37,390 bases of DNA from Coriobacteriia bacterium (GTDB taxonomy: Bacteria > Actinomycetota > Coriobacteriia > Anaerosomatales > Anaerosomataceae), in NCBI GenBank assembly GCA_016938135.1, contig JAFGVD010000012.1, positions 1 to 37,390 of the forward strand, read 5' to 3'. The notes under the pieces are model-generated. The model saw nothing but the letters and a program-made list of their open reading frames with translations, made no database searches and was not told the origin of the DNA. The position numbers were made by a program, and so were the translations under genes. Position 1 is the stretch's first letter, and each line of letters begins with the position of its first letter. Shown here piece by piece: positions 20,159-28,074 of this stretch.

Positions 20159-21096
20159 TCGCCTACGGTCCTGTTCCGTCCAGACGGCTGGGTCGCAGTC
20201 TGGGCATCAACAACATCCCGCCCAAGAGTTGCACCTATGCCTGCACCTACTGCCAGGTTGGCCACACGCGTGACATGAGTGCCTATCGCAGGGAGTTCTA
20301 CGATCCAAAGTGGCTTGTGGACCAGGTCTCCGAGAGGGTCACAGAGGTTGATCGTGCTGGTGAGAAAATCGATTACCTGAGTTTCGTGCCGGATGGCGAG
20401 CCGACATTGGATATCCATCTTGGCAAGGAGATCGCCGCTTTGCGCAGGTTGGATCTGCCGATCGCCGTAATCACCAATGGCAGCCTTGTCACGCGTCCGG
20501 ACGTACGGAAGGAATTGGCCACGGCGGACTGGGTCTCTCTGAAGGTCGACTCGGTGGATGAGAGAACCTGGCGCCAGCTGGACCGACCACACAGGTCTCT
20601 CGATCTGCAGTCCATCTTGGACGGGATGATGGCTTTTCGTGCTGAGTTCTGCGGCATCCTCGTGACCGAGACGATGCTCGTGGCTGGTGTGAACGATACC
20701 GAGGAGCATGCTGAAGCAACGGCTGATTTCCTGGAGCGCCTGAAGCCGGATACGGCCTACGTCTCCGTGCCGACGCGTCCCCCCACACGCAAGGATGTGA
20801 GAGCGGCATCTGGAGCGGCAGTCGTACGTTACCATGAGAGGATGGCTAGCCGGCTTGATCGTGTGGAGTGTCTGATCGGCTACGAAGGAAATCAGTTCGC
20901 TGCCGTGGGTGATCCGATCAGCAATCTGCTTAGCATCACCGCGGTACACCCGATGCGGCACGAAGCCGTAGCCGATTTGCTCGAGCGGGCAGATGCGCCG
21001 TGGAGTCTGGTGGAGGAGTTGGTTGCAGAAGGTCGACTTCTTGTGGTGGAAAGCTCGGGTCATACCTACTACCTGCGCCGTCCTCGGGCGAGCTGA
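20155..21096 (+). CDS. Radical SAM iron-sulfur protein
   Basis: A 313-residue radical SAM enzyme. The cluster motif is CTYACTYCQVG (CxxxCxxC, about residues 26-33), preceded by GPVPSRRLGRSLGINNIPPKSC as in a subset of uncharacterised radical SAM proteins. GEPTLD and ITNGSL are the usual SAM-binding and barrel segments. The last 80 residues look like a winged-helix tail (MRHEAVADLLERADAPWSLVEELVAEGRLLVVE). It overlaps the DUF89 gene by ATGA. Translational coupling suggests the two proteins act on the same metabolite or modify one another. Reaction unknown. Confidence 0.9.
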   Translation: MIAYGPVPSRRLGRSLGINNIPPKSCTYACTYCQVGHTRDMSAYRREFYDPKWLVDQVSERVTEVDRAGEKIDYLSFVPDGEPTLDIHLGKEIAALRRLDLPIAVITNGSLVTRPDVRKELATADWVSLKVDSVDERTWRQLDRPHRSLDLQSILDGMMAFRAEFCGILVTETMLVAGVNDTEEHAEATADFLERLKPDTAYVSVPTRPPTRKDVRAASGAAVVRYHERMASRLDRVECLIGYEGNQFAAVGDPISNLLSITAVHPMRHEAVADLLERADAPWSLVEELVAEGRLLVVESSGHTYYLRRPRAS

Positions 21097-21260
21097 CTGA
21101 AACGCTGATCCGGATGTCTTGCAGGTGAAGTACTCATCACGCTCACCCAGACCGGGCGGGGCTGGATGCGACTGCCCGTGCGGATGGTCCGGTCACTCCT
21201 TGGGCAGGTTACTTTCGACGACACAGGACTTGAGGGAGTGCGACATGCCACGCCTAGTTC

Positions 21261-21557
21261 GTGTTGCCCCTGTCACTGTTGCTCGTCGGCGCCGCGGCAC
21301 TCTATCGAATCGAGTGTTTCTACCCCGCATTCATGATCGTGCTCGGCGCGCACTATCTGCTATTCGTCACCCTCTATGGGATGCGGATGTTCTACGCATT
21401 GGTGGGTATACTGATTGCGGCCGGCGTCGCCCTTGCGCTGTACTTGCAGATGCCGTTCAGCACAGGCGCGTGGTTCACGGCAGCGGTCTTCGCAGCCTTC
21501 GCCGTCATGGGTCGTATTCAGGTTTCACGAGAACTCAGCAAGTTGGAGCGAGACTGA
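21261..21557 (+). CDS. Small membrane protein, probably N-terminally truncated
   Basis: Open frame of 98 residues: LPLSLLLVGAAALYRIECFYPAFMIVLGAHYLLFVTLYGMRMFYALVGILIAAGVALALYLQMPFSTGAWFTAAVFAAFAVMGRI, three hydrophobic segments. The good ribosome site GAGGGAG (21232-21238) and ATG 21245 are in a different frame, and in this frame a TAG stands just upstream of GTG 21261. So the gene probably lost its N-terminal half or carries a frameshift. I cannot name the family confidently. Confidence 0.45.
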   Translation: MLPLSLLLVGAAALYRIECFYPAFMIVLGAHYLLFVTLYGMRMFYALVGILIAAGVALALYLQMPFSTGAWFTAAVFAAFAVMGRIQVSRELSKLERD

Positions 21558-21679
21558 CGCCTATGGTCGACAAGCCGGTTACCACGTACAGGAAGTATCA
21601 CATGGGCAAGGGTGACGAGGGCCTCGGCCTCAAACCAGGGACGGGTTCTGCGCGAAGCCGACAAGCAAACACGCTGGAC
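21558..21679 (+). repeat. Possible attC relic
   Basis: Begins GCCTATG (21558-21564) and ends AGCAAACACGCTGGAC (21664-21679), which resembles the GCGCAAACACGTTGGAC right end of array sites. The interior is too eroded to fold confidently. Confidence 0.4.
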
Positions 21680-21723
21680 GTACCGTAGAGTAGACAGCCC
21701 ATGCATGTGATGGAGGTGCCTTC

Positions 21724-21933
21724 GTGCCGGATTCAAATCAGCGTAACGATCTTCCGGCCGGACTTTCGAGTGCGGCCCGGCGTGCCCTTACACGCGCAGG
21801 CTACACCAGCCTTGACCAGCTCCCACGGGTCCGGGTATCGGAACTGGCCCGTCTTCACGGTATGGGTGCGAAGGCTATCGGCCAGTTGCGTGTAGCGCTT
21901 GCGGCCAGAGGCCAGGGGTTTGCCGAAGAGTAA
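21724..21933 (+). CDS. Helix-hairpin-helix protein (RNA polymerase alpha-CTD-like)
   Basis: A 69-residue protein: LPAGLSSAARRALTRAGYTSLDQLPRVRVSELARLHGMGAKAIGQLRVALAARG. This is the compact double helix-hairpin-helix seen in the RNA polymerase alpha C-terminal domain and in free-standing small DNA-binding proteins. GGAGGTG at 21713-21719 supports GTG 21724. It probably binds DNA non-specifically or in a regulator complex. It is bracketed by two attC relics, so it was likely once a cassette. Confidence 0.8.
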   Translation: MPDSNQRNDLPAGLSSAARRALTRAGYTSLDQLPRVRVSELARLHGMGAKAIGQLRVALAARGQGFAEE

Positions 21934-21954
21934 GCGATGAGCCGTTGAGCGGGT

Positions 21955-22037
21955 GTCTGACGGCGCATCAAGCTGTAATTAGTCGATAGACTGTACTTTG
22001 CGGCATTGGCGCACACCCATGCGCAAAGACGTCACCC
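21955..22037 (+). repeat. Degenerate attC relic
   Basis: GTCTGAC (21955-21961), GGCGCATCAAGCTG left arm, AGTCGATAGACTGTA centre, and CATGCGCAAAGAC with GTCACCC (22031-22037) right end. The order and spacing match array sites closely. Confidence 0.68.
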
Positions 22038-22180
22038 GTGTGAGGGGGAGAATGTGAGCGAAACCGTCAGTCTGCGGCCCTGGGTAGCGTCCTGCAAGAT
22101 CAGGTGCTCTACGCGATGGTCAGCAGCAGCTGACAAGCGCTTTGAGGCCACAACCATCCGTCCTATCGGTGCTCTTGCTA

Positions 22181-22792
22181 CTAGCCGAAGAGCAGGATGG
22201 GAAGCTCTGCGAGCTCTATCGCTGTGTACACGAGCGCTGCGGCAAGTGCTGCAGCGGCTACGGTGCGCTGGAGGTCTGTTTTCAGCCACCTGCGAATACC
22301 GGCTCCCGCAAGCGCCCATGTTGAAGTGGCAACGAAGGCGAGTCCGGCCAGTGCTGCGGCGCTGATGAGGACCAATGGGATGCTTCGGACCAAGTCCGAG
22401 AGAAACGTCGAGTACATCACCAGGGCGTAGGTCATTGCTTTGGGGTTGACGAACTGCAGTGCGAAGCCACCGAAGAAGTCCTGACTTCGGGTCAGCCCGG
22501 CGTCACTCTGTGCGCCAAAGCTGCTTCGATGAGACCAGGTGACCCACGCGAGCCACAGGATGTATGCAGCGCCGAAGTACTTCAGGAACGGTTGGATGGT
22601 CGGCATCCATGCGAGCAAGGCGTTCGCCACCACGGCCCCCAGAAGCATGATGACCGCAAACCCGCATACGACACCCAGTATGAACCGCAGAGCCTTCGGA
22701 TAGCCGTGCATGAGGCCGAGGGACGCACTCATGATGTTATTCGGGCCGGGGCTGAACGTCATGGTCATGCTGAACACGAGGGCTGCGGTCAC
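22181..22792 (-). CDS. LysE/RhtB-family exporter
   Basis: A 203-residue membrane protein with six hydrophobic segments. The N-terminus MTAALVFSMTMTFSPGPNNIMSASLGLMHGYPKALRFILG carries the LysE-family hallmark (SPGPNNIM...G...G), and QFVNPKAMTYAL is the second conserved block. These proteins export amino acids or their analogues across the cytoplasmic membrane. GTG 22792 overlaps the stop of the upstream regulator/methyltransferase gene (GTGA), so the two are co-translated. Ends within about 150 bases of an attC relic on the other side. Confidence 0.88.
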   Translation of the reverse strand: MTAALVFSMTMTFSPGPNNIMSASLGLMHGYPKALRFILGVVCGFAVIMLLGAVVANALLAWMPTIQPFLKYFGAAYILWLAWVTWSHRSSFGAQSDAGLTRSQDFFGGFALQFVNPKAMTYALVMYSTFLSDLVRSIPLVLISAAALAGLAFVATSTWALAGAGIRRWLKTDLQRTVAAAALAAALVYTAIELAELPILLFG

Positions 22793-23643
22793 AGGATCTC
22801 TCCATTCGCGAGCTCTCGCTCAAGGATGACAAGCTTGCGGTCGACTCCCCAGCGGTACCCGCCGAGAGCCCCTGTCGACCTGAGCACACGATGACAGGGA
22901 ATAACGAAGGCGATCGGATTGGCGCCCACTGCATTAGCGACTGCACGTGTGGCCGAGGGGACAGAGAGTCGCTTTGCAAGATCGCCATAGGAGATAAGGC
23001 AGCCTTCTGGAATACGTAGAAGGCCCTCCCAGACTTTGAGCTGGAAGTTGGAGCCTTTGAGGAGAAGCGGGAGAGTATCGGAGCTCGACTCGGCTTTCTC
23101 AAAGATCTGATGTGCGAATGCCGTTGTTGCGTCCTGGTCAGGGACAAGCCTTGCCTGGCTCCACTCGGCCTGAAGTTCGTCGACCGCATCCCTTCTCTCG
23201 GCCTCATCCAGGAATCTCAACGCGCAGATCCCGCGTTCAGTCGCCCCGATCAGGCAGGAGCCGTACAGAGTCTCGTGTATCCCATAGCGAATGGTGATTC
23301 CTTCTCCCTGGCTCTTGTACTCTCCGGGGGTGGTTGCCTCGGTTGTGACGATCAGGTCGTGCAGACGGCCTGGGCTGCTGAGCCCGACCGCGAACGCGGT
23401 ATCGAGTACGGGCGTAGAATCCCGCAAGAGGCGCTTGGCCCGGGCGGCCGTCACGTGTTGCAGGAATCGCTTGGGGCTGACGCCCGCCCACCGTCGAAAC
23501 AATCGTTGAAAGTGGTATGGGCTGAGCCCAACGTGCTCGGCCACATCGTGGAGTGTCGGCTGACTGGATGAGTTCTCGTCTATGTATACGATCGCATCCC
23601 GGACACGCTGATAGTCAGTATGCAACGAAGGGCTCCTTGTCAT
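22789..23643 (-). CDS. AraC-type regulator fused to DNA-protein-cysteine methyltransferase (Ada-like)
   Basis: A 284-residue fusion. Residues about 8-105 are an AraC DNA-binding domain (LHDVAEHVGLSPYHFQRLFRRWAGVSPKRFLQHVTAARAKRLL). Residues about 125-284 are an O6-alkylguanine methyltransferase with active site IPCHRV and NPIAF before it. The N-terminal Ada metal-binding methyl acceptor is absent. The protein would repair O6-methylguanine and perhaps regulate its own operon. I chose ATG 23643 (MTRSPSLHTDYQRVRDA); the frame is open upstream to 23802 with no obvious ribosome site. Coupled to the LysE exporter and divergent from the GyrI-like gene. Confidence 0.87.
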   Translation of the reverse strand: MTRSPSLHTDYQRVRDAIVYIDENSSSQPTLHDVAEHVGLSPYHFQRLFRRWAGVSPKRFLQHVTAARAKRLLRDSTPVLDTAFAVGLSSPGRLHDLIVTTEATTPGEYKSQGEGITIRYGIHETLYGSCLIGATERGICALRFLDEAERRDAVDELQAEWSQARLVPDQDATTAFAHQIFEKAESSSDTLPLLLKGSNFQLKVWEGLLRIPEGCLISYGDLAKRLSVPSATRAVANAVGANPIAFVIPCHRVLRSTGALGGYRWGVDRKLVILERELANGEIL

Positions 23644-23769
23644 TCGGACGTTTCGAACAGTAGCATCGAAGCTGACGGGGGAGCTACCCGATTCTTGCTC
23701 AACGGGTGTCAGGCGCAGAAGCCCTTGCTCACGCGCAAGCGTGCTGTCCGTGCCCGAGGGAGTGAATGT

Positions 23770-24384
23770 ATGAGGCGTGATCTCAAAAAGGAGCTTCGCC
23801 ATCTGTACCTACCTTCGCCGAAGGTGGTTCAGCAGGTGGACGTGCCAACGCTGCGATTCTTGAAGATCGATGGACAAGGCGACCCCAACACGTCGTCGGT
23901 TTATGGTGAGGCCGTCCAGGCGCTTTTTGCGCTCTCGTATGCTCTGAAGTTCCGGGCCAAGAAAAGCCCGCTCGAAATCAACTATGCCATCATGCCGCTC
24001 GAGGGCTTGTGGTGGGCCGACGACATGTCCTCATTCACTTCCGGTGATCGCTCTCAATGGCAGTGGACGATGATGATCATGCAGCCCGATTTCATCGATG
24101 GCGATCTCATCGAGCAGACACGTATCGCCGTCATGGCGAAGAAGGATCTTCCCGGGCTGGAGAGGGTCCGTCTCGAGTCGTTCACCGAGGGTCTCTCGGC
24201 ACAAACGATGCACGTCGGGCCCTTCTCGGCCGAGGGACCGACGATCGAGAGAGTCCACCGGTTCATCGAGGAGTCGGGGCGAGAACGGATTGGCAAGCAC
24301 CACGAGATCTATCTTAGCGACATTCGAAAAGCGGATCAGTCCAAGTGGAAGACCGTCATCCGGCAACCGATGGGCGTCCGCTGA
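23770..24384 (+). CDS. GyrI-like small-molecule-binding protein
   Basis: A 204-residue cytoplasmic protein: LKKELRHLYLPSPKVVQQVDVPTLRFLKIDGQGDPNTSSVYGEAVQALFALSYALKF, then PLEGLWW, then MHVGPFSAEGPTIERVHRFIEESG and HHEIYLSDIRK. These are the diagnostic pieces of the standalone GyrI-like (SOUL/AraC effector) domain family. GAGGGAG at 23757-23763 supports ATG 23770. Such proteins bind small ligands or gyrase; function here is unknown. It is divergent from the Ada-like gene, with the two promoters sharing the 23643-23770 gap. An attC relic begins 25 bases after its stop. Confidence 0.88.
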   Translation: MRRDLKKELRHLYLPSPKVVQQVDVPTLRFLKIDGQGDPNTSSVYGEAVQALFALSYALKFRAKKSPLEINYAIMPLEGLWWADDMSSFTSGDRSQWQWTMMIMQPDFIDGDLIEQTRIAVMAKKDLPGLERVRLESFTEGLSAQTMHVGPFSAEGPTIERVHRFIEESGRERIGKHHEIYLSDIRKADQSKWKTVIRQPMGVR

Positions 24385-24408
24385 TGTGGGGATGCGCGGT
24401 CTCGCGGC

Positions 24409-24487
24409 GTTCTACGGACCTAGCGATAGGCCGGGAGCGATAGACTCAAAGAAGAGCGAAGTATCAGTTCATGTTCACATACGCCAA
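24409..24487 (+). repeat. Degenerate attC relic
   Basis: GTTCTACG at the left, CCGGGAGCGATAGACTCAAAGAAG in the centre (nearly identical to array sites), then GTATCAGTTCATGTTCACATACG as a drifted right arm. The right core is lost. Confidence 0.7.
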
Positions 24488-24514
24488 GCGAGTCGCTCGT
24501 GGTAGCAGGGAGTT

Positions 24515-24958
24515 ATGAGTATGAAGAAGATAGGCATCATAATCTGCAACCGCTATCACACGTGTGCCGGCGGGAAGTGTCTGCGAGCTATGCGCGATCG
24601 TGAAGGTGCTTTCTCTCCGTACAAGGGAGAGGAAGTCGAGCTCGTGGGCTTCACTACCTGCGGGGGATGTCCTGGTGGGAATGTAGAATACGCTCCAGCA
24701 GAGATGAAGAAGAATGGGGCCGATGTCATCCATTTGGCTACCGGCCTAGTGGTCGGTTATCCACCTTGCCCACGTTTGGAGGCTTTCAACAGTTTCATTC
24801 CCGCAAAGTATGGCTTGGAAGTGGTGATCGGCACCCATCCGATTCCACAGAACTACTATGTGACTCACGAAAGACTAGGCACTTGGCAGTCCGACAAATG
24901 GCAGGATCGAATCCAACTGGTCATGGCGGATGAAGAAATGCGACTGTCATACGATTGA
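24515..24958 (+). CDS. CGGC-domain protein
   Basis: A 147-residue protein: KKIGIIICNRYHTCAGGKCLRAMRDREGAF, then TTCGGCPGGN, then DVIHLATGLVVGYPPCPRLEAFNSFI and the closing GLEVVIGTHPIPQNYYVTHE. This is the CGGC domain, with cysteine pairs suited to bind a metal or cluster; it is found mainly in anaerobes. Function unknown. AGGGAG at 24507-24512 supports ATG 24515. The zinc-ribbon gene follows 22 bases later and may be co-transcribed. Both lie between two attC relics. Confidence 0.88.
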   Translation: MSMKKIGIIICNRYHTCAGGKCLRAMRDREGAFSPYKGEEVELVGFTTCGGCPGGNVEYAPAEMKKNGADVIHLATGLVVGYPPCPRLEAFNSFIPAKYGLEVVIGTHPIPQNYYVTHERLGTWQSDKWQDRIQLVMADEEMRLSYD

Positions 24959-24980
24959 TCACCTATCCGGGGAGGTACTC

Positions 24981-25229
24981 GTGGGGGGTTTCTTCGAGGA
25001 GCTCAAGCGAGGCTATAAGGGCGATGATTCGCAGCACTACCGAGTGGCTGGCATTCAGGTCACGTGTTCACACTGCGGTGGTCAGGAGTTCGATACCGGC
25101 TCAGCGCTTCTCAATACCACGGGTATGACACTGTTAGGTCTGGACTGGGCCAACAGGGATGCGTCCCTCTTGATTTGCGCCAAGTGCGGTCATGTTGAGT
25201 GGTTCCTTGCGGAGCCGGAGCGCATCTAG
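24981..25229 (+). CDS. Small zinc-ribbon protein
   Basis: An 82-residue protein with two CxxC pairs (CSHCGG near residues 30-35, CAKCGH near 68-73) forming a zinc ribbon, with GLDWANRDASLLICAKCGHVEWF between and after. This matches a family of small DNA-binding-type zinc ribbons of unknown role. GTG 24981 with GGGGAGG at 24968-24974 is preferred over the in-frame ATG 24930, which would overlap the CGGC gene. Confidence 0.78.
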   Translation: MGGFFEELKRGYKGDDSQHYRVAGIQVTCSHCGGQEFDTGSALLNTTGMTLLGLDWANRDASLLICAKCGHVEWFLAEPERI

Positions 25230-25235
25230 CCGATC

Positions 25236-25290
25236 ACCCAACCGGCGCATTCAGCACAACGCCAGGTGCGATACTGGCCTGAGAGTGGTC
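25236..25290 (+). repeat. Left half of an attC relic
   Basis: ACCCAAC (25236-25242), CGGCGCATTCAGCA, AACGCCAGGTGCGATACTGG follow array order, then similarity fades before the kinase start at 25313. Confidence 0.6.
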
Positions 25291-25312
25291 TCCGCTGCCG
25301 GGGAGGTGACGC

Positions 25313-25435
25313 ATGAACAGAGTCGCGGTGTTCGGTAACGCAGGTGGAGGCAAATCCACGTTGGCGCGGAAGCTGTCAGAGCTGACGGGTCTGCCACTTA
25401 GGCGCCGCATGCCAATGCGGGATCAGGGCCTATGA
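25313..25435 (+). pseudogene. Truncated P-loop kinase (FlaR/adenylate-kinase-like)
   Basis: Forty residues: MNRVAVFGNAGGGKSTLARKL then SELTGLPL and an unrelated tail RRRMPMRDQGL. The Walker A GNAGGGKST and TGLPL are the start of the topology-modulation/FlaR-type kinase family, normally about 170-200 residues; everything after TGLPL is missing. GGGGAGGTG at 25300-25308 is a good ribosome site. The breakpoint coincides with CTTAGGC (25397-25403), which looks like an attC right core, so a deletion may have fused the gene to the end of its own attC. Its stop overlaps the next start (ATGA). Confidence 0.7.
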
Positions 25436-25758
25436 TGATCTCATCGGCAGTCTTCTTGCTGCTGCTCGTCATGGCAGCATTTGGCACTATCCCGTGGTGC
25501 GTCCTGTTGGTATACGTCGTGATGAGTGTTGTGACGTTTGTCGCCTATGCGCGGGATAAGCGCGCCGCGCAACGGGGACAATGGCGAACAGGCGAAGGCA
25601 CCCTCATATTGCTTGGAGTGCTGGGCGGATGGCCGGGGGCGCTGATCGCCCAAAAGACGCTTCGCCACAAGACGCGGAAGCAGCCGTTCCGTACGGTCTT
25701 CTGGGCGTCTGTCACCATCAACATAGGCCTGCTTACGGTGCTCATAATCCGGGCGTAA
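25432..25758 (+). CDS. DUF1294 membrane protein
   Basis: A 108-residue protein with hydrophobic segments near 3-20 and 22-42, the loop YARDKRAAQRGQWRTGEGTLILLGVLGGWPGALIAQKTLRHKTRKQPFRTVFW, and a final membrane helix. YA.DK.AA..g.wR..E..L...g..GGw.GA...q...rHKt.K..F is the DUF1294 signature. Function unknown; in other bacteria the domain is fused to cold-shock domains. ATG 25432 overlaps the stop of the truncated kinase frame, so translation may be coupled to that fragment; ATG 25435 is adjacent. Confidence 0.88.
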   Translation: MMISSAVFLLLLVMAAFGTIPWCVLLVYVVMSVVTFVAYARDKRAAQRGQWRTGEGTLILLGVLGGWPGALIAQKTLRHKTRKQPFRTVFWASVTINIGLLTVLIIRA

Positions 25759-25830
25759 GCTTTGGGTGGCACTTGCATCAAGGAAGAAGCGATTGGAACA
25801 GACTTAGCCGTGGATACCCTGGAGGACAAC

Positions 25831-26088
25831 ATGCGCATTCATGATGACGAGGCGGACCGCACTCTCGGGAGCATCGGCCTGTTTCTGACCTACGATGACA
25901 TCGACCAGCTGATAGCGGCCTTGACCGCACTTCAGGCCGAGGACGCCGGCAGTCATCATCAGGTTCAGGAGCGAGAGCCGGCGCTTCGAGACTACATCCG
26001 TGAGATCAACCTGGTCCTCTATGAGGAGGGCAACGCCCCGGACGGATCGTCGGAGCGGGTCACTTCGATCATCCTCGATGACGAGTAG
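25831..26088 (+). CDS. Small hypothetical protein
   Basis: An 85-residue acidic protein (MRIHDDEADRTLGSIGLFLTYDDIDQLIAALTALQAEDAGSHHQVQEREPALRDYIREINLVLYEEGN) with helical character and no signal. GGAGG at 25821-25825 supports ATG 25831. The pattern of LT.DD..QLI.AL..L suggests a compact alpha/beta protein, but no family is recognised. It is followed 39 bases later by another small gene and may be co-transcribed with it. Confidence 0.65.
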   Translation: MRIHDDEADRTLGSIGLFLTYDDIDQLIAALTALQAEDAGSHHQVQEREPALRDYIREINLVLYEEGNAPDGSSERVTSIILDDE

Positions 26089-26127
26089 CGTGATCGATGT
26101 CCTTGACGCGCCAGGAAGGTGATCTTG

Positions 26128-26343
26128 ATGCCTGTTTTCACAAGAGACGAGGCCCTCGCCTTCGTTGAGGCGATACGCCTCAACCTCGTTGGCAAGACGG
26201 GCTACAGGTGGTTTGTGGAGCGGTTGGTTTCCCTTTCCGAGTATATCGAGTCCATCGCCGCCGAGAACGCACGTCTGCACGCTTATCTTGAGGAGTCCGG
26301 GAGTCGCGAAGACTACGATGACTACTGTGAGAGCGGACAGTAG
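26128..26343 (+). CDS. Small hypothetical protein
   Basis: A 71-residue protein (MPVFTRDEALAFVEAIRLNLVGKTGYRWFVERLVSLSEYIESIAAENARLHAYLEESG), predominantly helical and acidic at the C-terminus. The segment SLSEYIESIAAENARLHAYLEE could form a short coiled coil. GGAAGGTG at 26114-26121 supports ATG 26128. No family recognised. Confidence 0.6.
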   Translation: MPVFTRDEALAFVEAIRLNLVGKTGYRWFVERLVSLSEYIESIAAENARLHAYLEESGSREDYDDYCESGQ

Positions 26344-26420
26344 CGGGCCGCGACTTCGAGGAGTCCACCAGGGTAATGGGTACCAAGTAGCGTGACGGTG
26401 ACCAACTAAGGAGGTCCCCC

Positions 26421-26900
26421 GTGGTGAAGAAGCAGCCGGAAACTCCCGCATCGGATGCCGCCCGGAGCCCTTCGAAGGAGAGTGGGTTCTCGGCGGAAGA
26501 ACGCGCCGCGATGAAGGAGCGCGCCAAGGAGCTGAAGGCGGAGTCCCATAGCGGCAAGCGCTCCAAAAATGACGGGGAGAGCGATGTGCTCGCCAAGATC
26601 GCCGAGATGCCCGAGCCGGACCGCGCGATGGCCTTGCGGTTCCATGAGCTCGTCATGGCCGTTTCGCCAGAGTTGGCCCCGAGGACCTGGTATGGGATGC
26701 CTGCGTATGCGCTTGGGGGTAAGGTCGTTTGCTTCTTCCAGGGGGCGCAGAAGTTCAAATCCCGCTATTCGACCGTTGGATTCAGTGATACAGCTCACCT
26801 TGATGAGGGAGAGATGTGGCCTACCTCGTTCGCGCTCGTCAAGCTGACGCCGGTCGCCGAGAAGCGAATCGCTGCGCTTGTCAGACAGGCCGTGAGCTGA
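26421..26900 (+). CDS. DUF1801-family protein with charged N-terminal extension
   Basis: A 159-residue cytoplasmic protein. The first 50 or so residues are Lys/Glu/Ser-rich and likely disordered or helical ([18 protein letters not shown]). The remainder, [52 protein letters not shown] to [21 protein letters not shown], is a DUF1801/YdhG-like domain, a fold related to frataxin-like iron chaperones. AAGGAGG at 26408-26414 supports GTG 26421. A second DUF1801 protein occurs at 31869. Function unproven. Confidence 0.85.
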   Translation: MVKKQPETPASDAARSPSKESGFSAEERAAMKERAKELKAESHSGKRSKNDGESDVLAKIAEMPEPDRAMALRFHELVMAVSPELAPRTWYGMPAYALGGKVVCFFQGAQKFKSRYSTVGFSDTAHLDEGEMWPTSFALVKLTPVAEKRIAALVRQAVS

Positions 26901-27008
26901 GACGCACTATGCGAGGCGGCGTGGCCATCGGGGTTTGTGGGCAGGCAAATCGCGGGATGTACTAGCCCGGAGGGAGTTTGCCTTCCAGTGCAGGAGGAGG
27001 GATTTGCC

Positions 27009-27365
27009 ATGTCGGATTCAAGAAGCAGTCAGCTGCACGGCTCCGGCGTTCAGGTCAAGCGTGACCTGGTTCCTGCCAGTCCGGTTGGTCGATGGGCCGT
27101 AGTGCTTGCAGTCGTCGGGTTGGGCGCGTGGGTCGTCCTGCCTCTGATCTCCATGCAGTTCCGGGAAACCTATCCTGTCACCGACACCTGGGTCATGCCT
27201 GCGATCGGGGTCGTCGTGAGCGATGCGGCTGCGGTGTTCAACATCTTGGCTGTCTGGCACTGGGAAGAGCGTTCTGTGCTCAATATCGTCTCGGCGGTCC
27301 TTATCGTTGTTGCTGCGGTGTTCTTCACGTTCATCGTGGTCGCTGAAGGCTTGGCCGGCGTGTGA
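27009..27365 (+). CDS. Membrane protein of unknown function
   Basis: A 118-residue protein with a polar N-terminus and three membrane segments (about 29-50, 64-84 and 92-115). GGAGGAGGG at 26993-27001 gives a strong ribosome site for ATG 27009. No family recognised. It is followed after about 80 bases by another membrane-protein gene on the same strand, possibly co-transcribed. Confidence 0.7.
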   Translation: MSDSRSSQLHGSGVQVKRDLVPASPVGRWAVVLAVVGLGAWVVLPLISMQFRETYPVTDTWVMPAIGVVVSDAAAVFNILAVWHWEERSVLNIVSAVLIVVAAVFFTFIVVAEGLAGV

Positions 27366-27442
27366 GAGCCGGAACGCCTCGGTGTCATAGGAGCCGCAGT
27401 GTTCCGCGCAGGATCGAAGCCGGATCAGAGGGTCGATGAGCG

Positions 27443-27994
27443 GTGAACCGTCTGTCCCAGAAGCTGTATTCTCTTTCCAGCGGTTGGATGGTGCTTGCAG
27501 CACTGGGTCTGTTTGCGCTGTTTATCGTAGTCGTCCTGCCTGCCCAGGCAGAGGTCTCGGAGCAGGAGCTTAGCGGTTTAGGCTCGCCTGACACGTCCCT
27601 GTTCTACTCGGCGGACGACATCTACGATTGGGCCGAAGCCTACGGAGTCGACGGCCGGGACGCGTACGTGCGTGCAAGATGGACGTTCGATCTGGCTTGG
27701 CCGGTCGCCTATGGCCTGTTTCTGGTGACCGCCATCGGCTGGACCGGGAAGTTCGTCTATCCTGTGGGTAGTCGGGGGCGACTGCTCAACCTTGTTCCGC
27801 TTGTTGCGGTGTTGCTCGATTACACTGAGAACGTACTGACCTCGATGGTCATTCTTGCATACCCGCGTGAGAGCATCGTTGCGGCTACGCTGGTTCCGTC
27901 GGTGTCGGCTGTGAAGTGGGCCTTTGTGACCGGCAGTTTCTTCGCACTCCTTGGAGGGCTGCTCGCCTTGTCTTGGAACCGTGTTCGGGGGTAG
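27443..27994 (+). CDS. Membrane protein of unknown function
   Basis: A 183-residue protein with four membrane segments (about 14-34, 82-103, 112-133 and 148-175). An external loop after the first segment carries PDTSLFYSADDIYDWAEAYGVDGRDAYVRARWTFDLAWPVAYG, a pattern I have seen in small polytopic proteins of unknown role but cannot name. GTG 27443 is the start. Frame intact. Confidence 0.72.
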   Translation: MNRLSQKLYSLSSGWMVLAALGLFALFIVVVLPAQAEVSEQELSGLGSPDTSLFYSADDIYDWAEAYGVDGRDAYVRARWTFDLAWPVAYGLFLVTAIGWTGKFVYPVGSRGRLLNLVPLVAVLLDYTENVLTSMVILAYPRESIVAATLVPSVSAVKWAFVTGSFFALLGGLLALSWNRVRG

Positions 27995-28074
27995 CGGCCG
28001 TGCTCGTACTCGCCTGGACCGGGGTGGTCTTGAGTGGGAGCGACGACTGTGGCCAGTCTCAGTGGAGGGGATAG

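Noticed and set aside
22054-22365. Plus-strand ORF near the LysE gene
   Set aside because: A GTG with a purine-rich leader exists at 22054, but the frame runs antisense into the LysE gene and has no recognisable features; it may be a cassette remnant at most.
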